Assembly: GCA_037444825.1 (NCBI GenBank)
Contig: JBBILR010000001.1
Span: forward strand, 124,001 to 188,000
Length of the DNA: 64,000 bases
Source of the DNA: JBFLVU01 sp037444825
GTDB lineage: Bacteria; Acidobacteriota; UBA4820; DSQY01
Direction: 5' to 3'
Every line of letters starts with the position of its first letter. Position 1 is the first letter of the stretch. The position numbers were made by a program, and so were the translations under genes. Positions 51,325 through 62,006 of this stretch are shown here, in pieces. Under the pieces are notes generated by a model that saw only the letters and a program-made list of their open reading frames with translations, was not told the DNA's origin and searched no databases.

Positions 51325-51533
51325 ACTCTTCAGCGGGGAGCCTACACCCAAACCCGTTTCCTGTCAAGAACCCCCCGTCTCCTGGATCCAGGGGTGTCCC
51401 GGAAGGCGGTGAAGCCGCCAAACGGAGAGGAAAATCCTTCAGCCCCGTTGCCGAAATCACCTCGCTGGCAGGCTGGCCGCCGTTCGCGCAAAACCCGCGG
51501 TGGAGGGGGAAGGTCAGCCCACGATCTCGGGCC

Positions 51534-51562
51534 TTGACCCCGGGCCGTCTCTTGGGTATAAT
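51534..51562 (+). promoter_or_regulatory. Promoter of tRNA-Ala
   Basis: TTGACC, 17 bases, TATAAT: the -10 is a perfect consensus and the -35 is 5/6. It lies 12 bases before the tRNA gene, as expected for a short tRNA leader. Confidence 0.85.
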
Positions 51563-51574
51563 GCACCGTCTGGT

Positions 51575-51650
51575 GGGGCTATGGCGCAGCTGGGAGCGCG
51601 CTTGAATGGCATTCAAGAGGTCGCGGGTTCGATCCCCGCTAGCTCCACCA
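51575..51650 (+). tRNA. tRNA-Ala (anticodon GGC)
   Basis: A 76-base cloverleaf folds cleanly by eye: acceptor GGGGCTA with TAGCTCC (one G-U pair), D-stem GCGC/GCGC, anticodon stem CTTGA/TCAAG around the loop ATGGCAT with anticodon GGC, and T-arm GCGGG-TTCGATC-CCCGC. CCA is encoded. It decodes GCC, the preferred alanine codon in this genome. Confidence 0.97.
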
Positions 51651-51693
51651 AACCCTTCCCTCCCCCCGGCCCCCGGTGGGGGTGAGCGGTCCC

Positions 51694-51719
51694 GCCGGAG
51701 AGACCCCTCCGGCGTTTTT
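51694..51719 (+). terminator. Rho-independent terminator after tRNA-Ala
   Basis: A seven-base-pair stem (GCCGGAG / CTCCGGC) with a six-base loop followed by GTTTTTC. It lies 43 bases beyond the tRNA and 14 before recJ, so recJ is expected to have its own promoter or to depend on read-through. Confidence 0.8.
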
Positions 51720-51733
51720 CATTTGGAGACTCC

Positions 51734-53392
51734 ATGAGGTGGGTCCCCCTGTCGGGCCTGCAGGGCCGGCGGACCGAAATCGCCTTGCGCCATGGCCTCC
51801 CCGGCACCACCGCCCTTCTCCTGGCCGCTCGGTTCCCCGACGGGGAGGACCCAGGGCTGGAGACCTTCCTCGACCCCTCCCGGGAGCCGTGGCCGGACCC
51901 CGGCCGCATTCCCAACCTGGAAGCGGCCGTGAAGCGGGTGGCGGAGGCAGTCCGGAGGGGAGAGAAGATTTTGGTACACGGGGACTACGACGTGGACGGC
52001 CTCATGGGGACGGCCATCCTCGCCGGAACCCTGGGTACGCTGGGGGCCGCGCCGGAGGTCTTCATCCCCTCCCGCTTCGACGGGGGCTACGGCCTCTCCG
52101 AGACGAGTCTGGAAGCGGTGCGGGCCTCTGGGGCCGGCCTGGTCCTCACCACCGACTGCGGCACCAACTCCCGGGAGGCCGGGGAGGCGCTGGCTCGGGA
52201 AGGGGTGGACCTGGTGGTGACCGACCACCACCTCCCCACGGCGGAGGGCCTGCCGCCGGGCTGGGTGGTGAACCCGCATCTTCATCCAGGCCACCCCGAC
52301 GGGGCCCTCTGCGGGGCTTCGGTGGCCCTTCAGTTCGCCAGGCGCCTGGGGGAGCTCCTGGGCCGGCCCCCCCTCCTGGAACCGCTCCTCCGCCTGGCGG
52401 CCATCGCCACCATCGCCGACGTTTCCCCCCTCTCGCCCCTCAACCGCCGGATCTGCCGGGAGGGGCTGGCGGCCCTTCCGGACACCCCCAACCCCGCCCT
52501 GGCCCGAATGGTCCGCCTGGCCTCCTCCGGGGGGCCCGTCATGGGCCACCACGTGGCCTACCACCTGGCGCCCCGCTTCAACGCGGCGGGCCGGATGGAG
52601 GACGCCCGGATCGTGCTGGACCTTCTCCTGGAGAGGAACCCCGCCCGAGCCGCCGCCCTGGCGGGCAAACTGGACCGTCTCAACGCCGAGCGAAAGGCCC
52701 TCCAGGCTTCGGCCTTCGAAGAAGCCTCCACCCAGGTCCTGGAGGGGGCGGGCCGGGTGGTGGTCGCCTGTTCCCCGTCGTGGCACCGGGGGGTGCTGGG
52801 GCCCGTGGCGGCCCGGCTCGCCGAGACCTACCGGCGCTCCTCGTTCGTGATGGCTCTGTCCGAAGGAACCGCCACCGGTTCGGCGCGGGCCTTCGGATCG
52901 GACAACGTCATGGAACTTCTGACGCCGGCGCGACACCTGTTGGAGCGTTTCGGGGGCCACGCCGGGGCGGCGGGCTTTTCCATACGGGAGGAGCGGATCG
53001 GCGAATTGAGGGCGTTGCTGGAAAGCGCCCCTCCCCCGCCGGACGGTCCCGAAACCCCTTCTTCCTATGTCCCGCTGCTTCCCGAGGAGCTCCCCGGACT
53101 CTGGGAGGCCTGGCGCCTCCTCGATCCCTTCGGCCCCGGCAACGAGGAGCCGGTCCTGGGCTTGGAAGGGATTCGGGCCCGGGGGTCCCGGGTGATCAAG
53201 GACCGCCACATCCTCTGGGACATCCTGGACGGGGAAGGGAGGGCCCTTTCGGCCATCGCGTGGGACGGCATCCCCCGGGGCCTTTCCCCCTCTTCCCTGA
53301 CCCCCTCGGCCCTGCTCCTGGCCAAGCCCTCCCCGGAGAACCGGCGGAGGACTCCCTATCCTTTCTATTTGAACCTCCTGGACATCGCGTGA
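51734..53392 (+). CDS. recJ: Single-stranded-DNA-specific exonuclease RecJ
   Basis: A 552-residue 5'-3' exonuclease of the DHH/DHHA1 superfamily, working in RecF-pathway recombination, mismatch repair and fork processing. Motif HGDYDVDG (residues 82-89), the TTDCGTNS motif and the DHH core VVTDHHLPT give the Mn2+-binding aspartates and histidines. RFGGHAGAAGFSI is the DHHA1 signature, followed by the RecJ OB region (DPFGPGNEEPVL). Length is typical. It is preceded by the tRNA terminator and followed 86 bases later by ppdK. Confidence 0.94.
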   Translation: MRWVPLSGLQGRRTEIALRHGLPGTTALLLAARFPDGEDPGLETFLDPSREPWPDPGRIPNLEAAVKRVAEAVRRGEKILVHGDYDVDGLMGTAILAGTLGTLGAAPEVFIPSRFDGGYGLSETSLEAVRASGAGLVLTTDCGTNSREAGEALAREGVDLVVTDHHLPTAEGLPPGWVVNPHLHPGHPDGALCGASVALQFARRLGELLGRPPLLEPLLRLAAIATIADVSPLSPLNRRICREGLAALPDTPNPALARMVRLASSGGPVMGHHVAYHLAPRFNAAGRMEDARIVLDLLLERNPARAAALAGKLDRLNAERKALQASAFEEASTQVLEGAGRVVVACSPSWHRGVLGPVAARLAETYRRSSFVMALSEGTATGSARAFGSDNVMELLTPARHLLERFGGHAGAAGFSIREERIGELRALLESAPPPPDGPETPSSYVPLLPEELPGLWEAWRLLDPFGPGNEEPVLGLEGIRARGSRVIKDRHILWDILDGEGRALSAIAWDGIPRGLSPSSLTPSALLLAKPSPENRRRTPYPFYLNLLDIA

Positions 53393-53404
53393 AAGACCGG
53401 CCCG

Positions 53405-53423
53405 CCGCCAGGCGCCCTGGCGG
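53405..53423 (+). other. Hairpin between recJ and ppdK
   Basis: CCGCCAGG-CGC-CCTGGCGG, an eight-base-pair stem without a T-run. It may slow transcription or stabilise the recJ mRNA end; it does not look like a full terminator. Confidence 0.35.
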
Positions 53424-53478
53424 CCGGAGGGAAGGTGCGCTATCCTCCCCCTCTTGTGCCTAGGAGGGAGATGAGCAC

Positions 53479-56205
<2,727 letters not shown>

Positions 56206-56230
56206 AACGGAACGAGCAAAGAGGACGCGA

Positions 56231-56263
56231 AGGGGCCCGGCCGGCGGCCGGGCCCCTCTTTTT
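56231..56263 (+). terminator. Rho-independent terminator after ppdK
   Basis: A perfect 12-base-pair stem (AGGGGCCCGGCC / GGCCGGGCCCCT) with a three-base loop and a CTTTTT tail, 25 bases after the ppdK stop, in the 69-base space before the convergent gene. Confidence 0.85.
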
Positions 56264-56274
56264 CCCGGGGGCCT

Positions 56275-58020
56275 TCAGTCGCCCAGTTCTCGGGGAATGC
56301 TCCGCTTGAGGTTCATGAGCTGCATTTCCAGGAGGGCCTTTTCCATGGCCAGCCCGGCCTGGGCCATGAAAATCTCCATGCCGGTGAGGTCCGGCAGGGC
56401 TTCGAGGGTCCGGGCGTTGTCCCCGTACAGGAGGGCGATGACCCGGCCCCGGCTGACCATGGGGATGGCGGCCACCTCCGTGGGTTCCAGGGCCCCGATG
56501 GCGGCGATGAAATCCCGGTCCACGGGGGAGAGCGCCTCCACCGGCTTCTGGACGGTGGAGCGGGAGGGGACCGCCTCCTCGAAGAAGGCCCCCGCCCCCA
56601 CCGGCACCTTGAGGCGCCGGACCTTCTGGATCATCAGCTCGGGGTCGCCGGTCTCGCCGAAGCCCCCCAGGCCGATGTAGGCGTCCCTTCGGGCCAGGAA
56701 AAGGATGGCGCGGTCGAAGTATTCCGCCGCGAGCCGGAGGACCAGGAGGGAGATTTCCGAGGACTCCTTGGGGCTGGCCAGTTCGCCCATGAGGCCCTTG
56801 AGGAGGGAAAGCTGGTCCCGGATCCGGTCCCCCTGGGCGGGGCTCTCGGCGCCCAGGTCGTGGAGGAAGGTGATCACCTCCTCCTCCACGGGGGGGATCA
56901 GCCGCTCCACCTCCGCGCAGAAACGCTTGGAGAAGTCGTCGAGGGAGTGTTCGAACTCATGCACCTTGAGTCGGGCCAGGCCGGGCTTCTCCAGGATGGC
57001 GGCCACGCCGTGGGCCTTCGCCACCCCGAGGATTCCCTCGTCGGAGAGGTCGGTCATCAGGAAGACTTTGACCTGGGGGAAGCGGCGGGACGTCTCCTCC
57101 AGGACCTCCAGCCCCCCCAGGTACCCCTCCCCGGACCGGGTGGGCAAAAGGAGGTCCACCAGGGCCACGAAAGGCCGTTTCTTGGCCAGCAGGCGCTCCA
57201 CCGCCTCGGCGTACTCCTCCAGCCGGCTGGCAACCAGGACGTCCTCGAAGAGATTCAGAAGCCTCTTCCGGAGGAGGTGCCGGAAGGTGGATTCGTCGGC
57301 GCAGAGCACGACGGTCAGCCGGCTTCGGGGAGGGGAAACCCGAACGGGACGGCTCTCGCGTTCCGGAGGAGGGGACGGAGGTTCCGGAGCGGGTGGAGGC
57401 GCCGGCCGGGGTGCCGGCGGGGCCGTCGCCTTGGGGGGAGGCGGGGGGGGAGCCGGAGGTGCCTCCACGATCTCCGGAACGGCGGTCCGGGGCGGCGGCG
57501 CGGGGCGTGGCGGGGCCGCGAAGGCCCCATCGGCCAGGGTCTGGGTCAAGAGGACCTGAGGGGAGACGGGACGTGCCAGCGGGTGAAAGGGGGAGGGTGC
57601 GTCCGGATCGAGGCCGTCCCCGGCCTCGGTGAGGAAGAAGGCGAAGTCCCCCCGGTCCTCCTGGGTGAGTTCCTTGAGGCGCCCCGCCAGTTCCAGCCTC
57701 CGGGCCTGCTCCACCAGCTGGGGGTTCAGCGTGCCCGTGTCCAACAGGCGCTCGAGGGTTCTCAGAGGGTCGGGGCCAGCCTTCCGCCGGGCTTCCTCCA
57801 GCTCCGGCGGCTCCACCAGGCCCGCCTCCACGAAGTAGCGGAGAAACCGCTCTTCCTCGTAAAAGCCGACGATGTCGGCCACGTTGCCCTGGTGAAAGTA
57901 GAGGAAAACCGTCCGGGCCCCGGGAAGACCGAGCCTCAAGACCCCGGTCCGGCGGGACACGTTGACGATCTGGAGGATGTCCAGTAGGGACAGGTCTTCC
58001 AGGCTCCCGCCCAGACTCAT
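56275..58020 (-). CDS. DUF4388 (PATAN)-receiver-GAF-like signalling protein
   Basis: A 581-residue cytoplasmic protein in three parts. An N-terminal DUF4388/PATAN domain (about 1-100: GSLEDLSLLDILQIVNVSRRTGVLRL) is typical of Acidobacteriota, Myxococcota and similar phyla. A proline-rich linker (about 165-235) leads to a receiver-like domain (about 237-365) with Asp in ALVDLLLP, Thr in LMTD and Lys in LEKPG; its first acidic site is ADES rather than DD, so phosphorylation is likely but not certain. The C-terminal region (about 420-560) looks GAF-like. The start overlaps the transglutaminase-like gene (ATGA). The signalling partner is unknown. Confidence 0.8.
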   Translation of the reverse strand: MSLGGSLEDLSLLDILQIVNVSRRTGVLRLGLPGARTVFLYFHQGNVADIVGFYEEERFLRYFVEAGLVEPPELEEARRKAGPDPLRTLERLLDTGTLNPQLVEQARRLELAGRLKELTQEDRGDFAFFLTEAGDGLDPDAPSPFHPLARPVSPQVLLTQTLADGAFAAPPRPAPPPRTAVPEIVEAPPAPPPPPPKATAPPAPRPAPPPAPEPPSPPPERESRPVRVSPPRSRLTVVLCADESTFRHLLRKRLLNLFEDVLVASRLEEYAEAVERLLAKKRPFVALVDLLLPTRSGEGYLGGLEVLEETSRRFPQVKVFLMTDLSDEGILGVAKAHGVAAILEKPGLARLKVHEFEHSLDDFSKRFCAEVERLIPPVEEEVITFLHDLGAESPAQGDRIRDQLSLLKGLMGELASPKESSEISLLVLRLAAEYFDRAILFLARRDAYIGLGGFGETGDPELMIQKVRRLKVPVGAGAFFEEAVPSRSTVQKPVEALSPVDRDFIAAIGALEPTEVAAIPMVSRGRVIALLYGDNARTLEALPDLTGMEIFMAQAGLAMEKALLEMQLMNLKRSIPRELGD

Positions 58021-59120
58021 GGTGTCCTTTCCTCCCGCCTCTCCCCCCGTCCTCGACTATAAAGGACCAGCTCCCGCTTGTCCATGGCGCGGACCGTGAC
58101 TCGGGCCTCCACGGGGGGAGAGGAGGGGCTCTCCAGGCGAAGGGTGTAGACGCCGGGCGAGAGGCCCGTGAAAAAGAAATTGCCCTCCCACAAGGGGATG
58201 GAGACGTCTCTCCCTTCGGTCTCCAGGAACGCCCGGCCTTCCAGGGGGCGCTCCGAATCGTCCAAGAACTTCCCGGTGAGAGCCCCGCCGGTGCGGGCGA
58301 GGACGTTGGGCCTGGCCCAGATCAGGCAGGAGGCGCCGTCGGGGGGGAGGAAGAAGAGGCGGTCCCTGGCCTCCAGGGTGGTGAGGGCCGCCCCCTTCAG
58401 GGCCAGCCAAGGGCCCGGTTCCAGCCCCCCTCCGCGGCGCAGGACCAGGGTCCGGTGGGTGACGAAGCCGATGGAGAAGACCGGGTCGCACAGGAGGGTG
58501 CCGGCGTCCGGCAGTTCCACCTCCAGCAGGGCGTGGAGCCTTCCCCCCTCCAGGATTTCCCGGCCCCCCGCGGGGGAGGCCACCAGCCCGAGGACCGGCC
58601 TGGCGGGGATTCCCAGGGCGCCGAGGACCGTCACGGCGGCGTTGGTGAAACCCACGCAGGAGGCGGTCCCGCGGAGGAAAACCTCCCGCGGGGTCTCCTC
58701 GAAGGCCACCCGCTCGGCGTAGGCCACGCGCTCCCGCAAGGTCGAGAGGACGGCGGAGAGCGCCTCGTCGGCCCGCTGGCACCCCTGGAGGCGCTCCTCG
58801 AAAGCCTTGCGCGTGGCGGGATCGGGGACCGCCTCCGCGGGAATCCGCCCCGGGCGAAAGGGGGCCCGGACCCCGAGGGGGGGGGCCTCCACCTCCGTCC
58901 GGATCTCGAATCCGCCGGGGACGGCGGTGGCCCGCTGGCGAAAGCCGTTGACCTCCACGTCGGGCGGGGGAGGGAAGCCCTCCCCCGAAAGCAGGAACCA
59001 CCCCGAGGCCCGGCCCCACACCGTCCCCGGAACGGCCCCCGACGAAGGCAGCGCCGCCAGGAGAAGGAGGAGGGGAAGGAGGAGGGGCCCCCGGTCAGGC
59101 CGTCTTGTGGTAGATGGCAT
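58017..59120 (-). CDS. Exported transglutaminase-like protein
   Basis: A 367-residue protein with a signal peptide (about residues 12-30, LLLPLLLLLAALPSSGA). The transglutaminase-like core has TASCVGFTNAAVTVLGALGIPARPVLG, with the catalytic Cys, then a histidine in LHALLEVEL and an aspartate in LLCDPVF. A C-terminal beta domain (about 265-355, LTGKFLDDSERPLEGRAFLE, SPGVYTLRL) is like carboxypeptidase-regulatory or Cna-B folds. It is probably a periplasmic protease or cross-linking enzyme. The start at 59120 overlaps nusB by 26 bases and gives a good signal peptide; no other start does. Confidence 0.75.
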   Translation of the reverse strand: MPSTTRRPDRGPLLLPLLLLLAALPSSGAVPGTVWGRASGWFLLSGEGFPPPPDVEVNGFRQRATAVPGGFEIRTEVEAPPLGVRAPFRPGRIPAEAVPDPATRKAFEERLQGCQRADEALSAVLSTLRERVAYAERVAFEETPREVFLRGTASCVGFTNAAVTVLGALGIPARPVLGLVASPAGGREILEGGRLHALLEVELPDAGTLLCDPVFSIGFVTHRTLVLRRGGGLEPGPWLALKGAALTTLEARDRLFFLPPDGASCLIWARPNVLARTGGALTGKFLDDSERPLEGRAFLETEGRDVSIPLWEGNFFFTGLSPGVYTLRLESPSSPPVEARVTVRAMDKRELVLYSRGRGERREERTP

Positions 59121-59499
59121 CCAGGACGCCGTTAAGGAACTTGGCCGACTCCTCGCCGCCGAACTTCTTGCCGATTTCCACCGCCTCGTTGATGGCCACT
59201 TTGGCGGGGACCTCGGGGTCGAAGACCATTTCGTAGACGGCCAGCCGGAGGAGGGCCCGGTCGGTGCGGGTGAGCCGCTCCAGCTTCCAGTGGAGGAGGT
59301 TTTCCGAGAGGAGGCGGTCGATGGCCTCGCGATGGCGGGCAACCCCTTCCACGAGGGCCCGGGCGAACTCCCGCACCCGGCGGGATCCCCGGCGTTCCTT
59401 CTCCAGCTGGAGCCGGACCGAGTCCATCTCCTCGACGCCGAGGTCCAGCTGGTAGAGGTACTCCAGGGCGAGGATCCGGCCCTCCCGCCGAATGCCCAT
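59095..59499 (-). CDS. nusB: Transcription antitermination factor NusB
   Basis: A 134-residue all-helical RNA-binding protein that, with NusE (S10), binds boxA of rRNA leaders and prevents premature termination. It opens RREGRILALEYLYQLDLG; the C-terminal half shows LTRTDRALLRLAVYEMVFDPEVPAKVAINEAVEIGKKFGGEESAKFLNGVLDAI in pieces, the most conserved stretch of the family. Start and ribH stop overlap by one base (TGATG). The ribH-nusB pairing is found in many bacteria. Confidence 0.95.
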   Translation of the reverse strand: MGIRREGRILALEYLYQLDLGVEEMDSVRLQLEKERRGSRRVREFARALVEGVARHREAIDRLLSENLLHWKLERLTRTDRALLRLAVYEMVFDPEVPAKVAINEAVEIGKKFGGEESAKFLNGVLDAIYHKTA

Positions 59500-59963
59500 C
59501 AGAGCGCCTTGTAGAGGTTGACCATCTCGATGGCGGCCAGGGCCGCGTCGAAGCCCTTGTTGCCGGCCTTGGTGCCCGACCGCTCCACGGCCTGCTCCAA
59601 GGTGTCGGTGGTGATCACCCCGAAGAGGACGGGCTTCCCCGTCTCCAGGGCCGTGGAGGCCAGCCCCTTGGCCACCTCGGCGGCGATGTACTCGAAGTGG
59701 GGCGTGTTGCCGCGGATGAGCGCGCCCAGGGCGATGACGGCGTCGTGGGCCCCCGACTCGGCCATCTTCCGGGCCACCAGGGGGATTTCGAAGCCGCCGG
59801 GGACCCAGGCGACGGTGATCTTCTTCTCGTCGGCCCCATGGCGGTTGAGGCAGTCCAAGGCCCCTTCCAGGAGCTTCTTGGAGAAGAACTCGTTGAAGCG
59901 GCTGACCACGATCCCGAAACGGAAGCCCCGGGCGTCCAGAGCCCCCTCCAGCGTCTTGGGCAT
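59499..59963 (-). CDS. ribH: 6,7-dimethyl-8-ribityllumazine synthase
   Basis: A 154-residue enzyme for the penultimate step of riboflavin synthesis, joining the ribitylaminouracil and dihydroxybutanone phosphate precursors; it assembles into icosahedral or pentameric shells. The family motifs are VVSRFNEFFSKKLLEGALD, VPGGFEIPLVARKM, ALGALIRGNTPHFEYIAAEVAKGL with the catalytic His and GVITTDTLEQAVERSG. An AAGGAGGA site precedes the ATG. No other rib genes are adjacent, so this is an isolated ribH-nusB pair. Confidence 0.96.
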   Translation of the reverse strand: MPKTLEGALDARGFRFGIVVSRFNEFFSKKLLEGALDCLNRHGADEKKITVAWVPGGFEIPLVARKMAESGAHDAVIALGALIRGNTPHFEYIAAEVAKGLASTALETGKPVLFGVITTDTLEQAVERSGTKAGNKGFDAALAAIEMVNLYKAL

Positions 59964-60042
59964 GGAATCCTCCTTGGGGCCGCCCTGGGAGGCCCCTTCC
60001 CAGTATACACCCAGGCGGCGGGGGAAGAGGCGGGCCTTGGAA

Positions 60043-60963
60043 TCACGCCTCCAGCAGGTCCCCGAAGGCCGTCAGCCGGCGAAAGGCCTGGTAGCGCCCG
60101 CGAATCTCCTCCCAGGAGAGCGACAACAGGCGGGTGAGGGAGAAGTCCTCCACGTCGAAGGAGGCCATGACGCTGCCCAGGACGAGGGCCTGCCGGAAGG
60201 CTTCGGGACCCCCCTCCCCGTTGGCCGCCAAGCGGCCCATGAATCCGCCGGCGAAGGAATCCCCGGCGCCGGTGGGGTCGAAGACCTCCTCCAGGGGAAA
60301 ACCGGGGGCGGCGAAGAGCCCCTCCCGGGTGATTTCCAGGACCCCGTACTCGCCCCGCTTGATCACCAGCCGGGAGGGCCCCGCCTCCAGAACCTTCCGG
60401 GCGGCCTTGAGGAGGTTGGCCTCCCCGGTGAGCTGCCGCGCCTCCGCCTCGTTCACCAGAAGGACGTCCACCCGGCCGATGAGGTCCCACAGCTCGGCGT
60501 TCCGGTTTTCGATCCAGTAGTTCATCGTGTCGGCCGCCACCAGCCGCGGGCCTTCCATCTGCTCCAGCACCTTCCGCTGGACCACGGGGTCCCCGTTGGC
60601 GAGGAAGAGGCAGGGGGCCTTCCGCCACGCCGGGGGCACTTCGGGATCGAAGGAGGAGAGAACGTTGAGGTCCGTCCGAAGGGTCTTGGCGGTGTTGAGG
60701 TCGAAGCCGTACTCGCCCTGCCAGTGGAAGCACCGCCCGCCGGGTACGGTCCTCAGGCCGCCGAGGTCCACGCCGCGGGAAGCGAGGCGCCGGCGATCCT
60801 CGTCCTCGAAATCCTCCCCCACCACCGCCAGGATCCCGGGGTCGGAAAAGTAGGAGGCGGCCACGGCGGCGTAGGCCGCCGACCCCCCCAGGACCCGCTC
60901 CCGGTAGCCGAAGGGGGTTCTCACCGTGTCGTAGGCCACCGTTCCCACGATCAGAAGGTTCAC
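60043..60963 (-). CDS. PfkB-family sugar or nucleoside kinase
   Basis: A 306-residue ribokinase-fold enzyme. It opens LLIVGTVAYDTVRTPFG and has the GGSAAYAAVAAS substrate loop, LLVNEAEARQLTGE, and the ATP-site signature DPTGAGDSFAGGFMG with catalytic Asp235. The GTG overlaps the stop of mtnP (GTGA). The close pairing with methylthioadenosine phosphorylase suggests a substrate in purine nucleoside or methylthioribose salvage, but the sequence does not reveal it. Adenosine kinase-like, ribokinase-like and other activities are all possible. Confidence 0.88.
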   Translation of the reverse strand: MNLLIVGTVAYDTVRTPFGYRERVLGGSAAYAAVAASYFSDPGILAVVGEDFEDEDRRRLASRGVDLGGLRTVPGGRCFHWQGEYGFDLNTAKTLRTDLNVLSSFDPEVPPAWRKAPCLFLANGDPVVQRKVLEQMEGPRLVAADTMNYWIENRNAELWDLIGRVDVLLVNEAEARQLTGEANLLKAARKVLEAGPSRLVIKRGEYGVLEITREGLFAAPGFPLEEVFDPTGAGDSFAGGFMGRLAANGEGGPEAFRQALVLGSVMASFDVEDFSLTRLLSLSWEEIRGRYQAFRRLTAFGDLLEA

Positions 60964-61844
60964 GACGGCTCCTCCTCCCCCACGAGGCGGCCGAGGAGCG
61001 GCCGCAGGCGCTGGAAGGTCCCCTCGGGCCAGAGGTCCCTTCGGGTGATGACCGCGTGGTCCAGGGCGCGGTGGCAGGGGCAATGGGGGGCGGGGGGCGG
61101 CGAGGCCGCCACCTCCCCCAGGACCGCCCGGGCGTTCTCCGTGTTGGCCGCCAGGATGCGGAGCACCTCCTCGATCTGCACCGAGGCGTGGCTGGGGTGC
61201 CAGCAGTCGTAGTCGGTGACCAGGGCCAGCGTGGCGTAGCACATCTCCGCCTCCCGGCAGAGCTTGGCCTCCTGGGCCCCCGTCATGCCGAGGACGTCCA
61301 TGCCCCACGCCCGGTAAAGGTTGCTCTCCGCCCGGGTGGAGAAGAGGGGGCCCTCCATGCAGAGGTAGGTTCCCCCGTCGTGGACGGCGATGCCCCGGCG
61401 GCGGCAGGCCTCCACCAGCCTCTGGCGGAGGGTGGGGCAGAAGGGGTCGGCGAAGGAAACGTGGGCCACGATGCCCCCTCCGAAGAAGGACTCGCTCCGA
61501 TGGCGGGTGCGGTCCACGATCTGGTCGGGCACCACCACCTCGCCGGGGGCGTAGCGCTCCTTGAGGCTGCCCACCGCCGAGGCGGAGAGGACGGCCTTGG
61601 CCCCCAACAGTTTGAAGCCGTACACGTTGGCCCGGAAGTTCACCTCCGTGGGCAGGAGGCGGTGGCCCACGCCGTGGCGGGCCAGGAAGGCCACGCGGCG
61701 CTCGCCGATGCGGCCCAGCACGTAGGCGTCGGACGGTTCGCCGAAGGGGGTCTTGAGGGTCAGGCGCGTCTCCTCCTCGAAGCCGGGCATCTCGTAGAAG
61801 CCGCTTCCTCCCACGATCCCGTAGTCCACCGGATGCCATTCCAT
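60960..61844 (-). CDS. mtnP: 5'-methylthioadenosine phosphorylase
   Basis: A 294-residue purine nucleoside phosphorylase-family enzyme that cleaves methylthioadenosine with phosphate, giving adenine and methylthioribose-1-phosphate in methionine salvage. It opens YGIVGGSGFYEMPGFEE. LARHGVGHRLLPTEVNFRANVYGFKLLGAKAVLS in pieces and CMEGPLFSTRAESNLYRAWGMDVLGMTGAQEAKLCREAEMCYATLALVTDYD, also in pieces, are the standard active-site segments. The start has a GGAGGG site. It could also accept inosine or adenosine. Confidence 0.92.
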   Translation of the reverse strand: MEWHPVDYGIVGGSGFYEMPGFEEETRLTLKTPFGEPSDAYVLGRIGERRVAFLARHGVGHRLLPTEVNFRANVYGFKLLGAKAVLSASAVGSLKERYAPGEVVVPDQIVDRTRHRSESFFGGGIVAHVSFADPFCPTLRQRLVEACRRRGIAVHDGGTYLCMEGPLFSTRAESNLYRAWGMDVLGMTGAQEAKLCREAEMCYATLALVTDYDCWHPSHASVQIEEVLRILAANTENARAVLGEVAASPPPAPHCPCHRALDHAVITRRDLWPEGTFQRLRPLLGRLVGEEEPS

Positions 61845-61930
61845 GGTTCCCTCCGAAGGGCCTACCATACCACAGGCTCCGCGCGGGCCGGCCCCCGCCG
61901 CCCCGGCGGGGCGCCTCCTCCCCTCCCGCC

Positions 61931-61959
61931 TTGACACCCCTTGGGGGCCTCCCTAGAAT
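61931..61959 (+). promoter_or_regulatory. Promoter of the aconitase gene
   Basis: TTGACA (perfect), 17 bases, TAGAAT. The predicted start lies about 40 bases before the ATG at 62007. It is the best -35 in the window. Confidence 0.8.
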
Positions 61960-62006
61960 GGCCCCTCTTTCCGGGGGGGACCCGAAGACAAACGATGGAG
62001 GCGCGC

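Larger units (their letters stand above)
51157..51533. other. Noncoding region with palindromes, upstream of tRNA-Ala
   Basis: This stretch, between the lipoprotein start and the tRNA promoter, has no credible gene: the frames across it lack the codon bias of the neighbours, and its GC content is visibly lower. It contains the leader hairpin of the lipoprotein gene (51189-51210), a 20-base perfect palindrome (51305-51324), a 12-base palindrome CCTGGATCCAGG (about 51380-51391) and the hairpin GGCGG-TGAA-CCGCC-like segment near 51405-51419. I could not assign it to a known RNA family. Confidence 0.6.

Noticed and set aside
51370..51430. Resemblance to SRP RNA (CCGGAAGG) and to a cobalamin-riboswitch-like AGGAGAC
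   Set aside because: The flanking conserved bases of both families (AGCAGC side of SRP; the rest of the B12 box and pairing) are absent.
51287..51616. A 109-codon minus-strand frame in the region before tRNA-Ala
   Set aside because: It runs through the tRNA and its promoter, lacks the codon bias of the genome and has no recognisable domain; kept only as part of the noncoding block.
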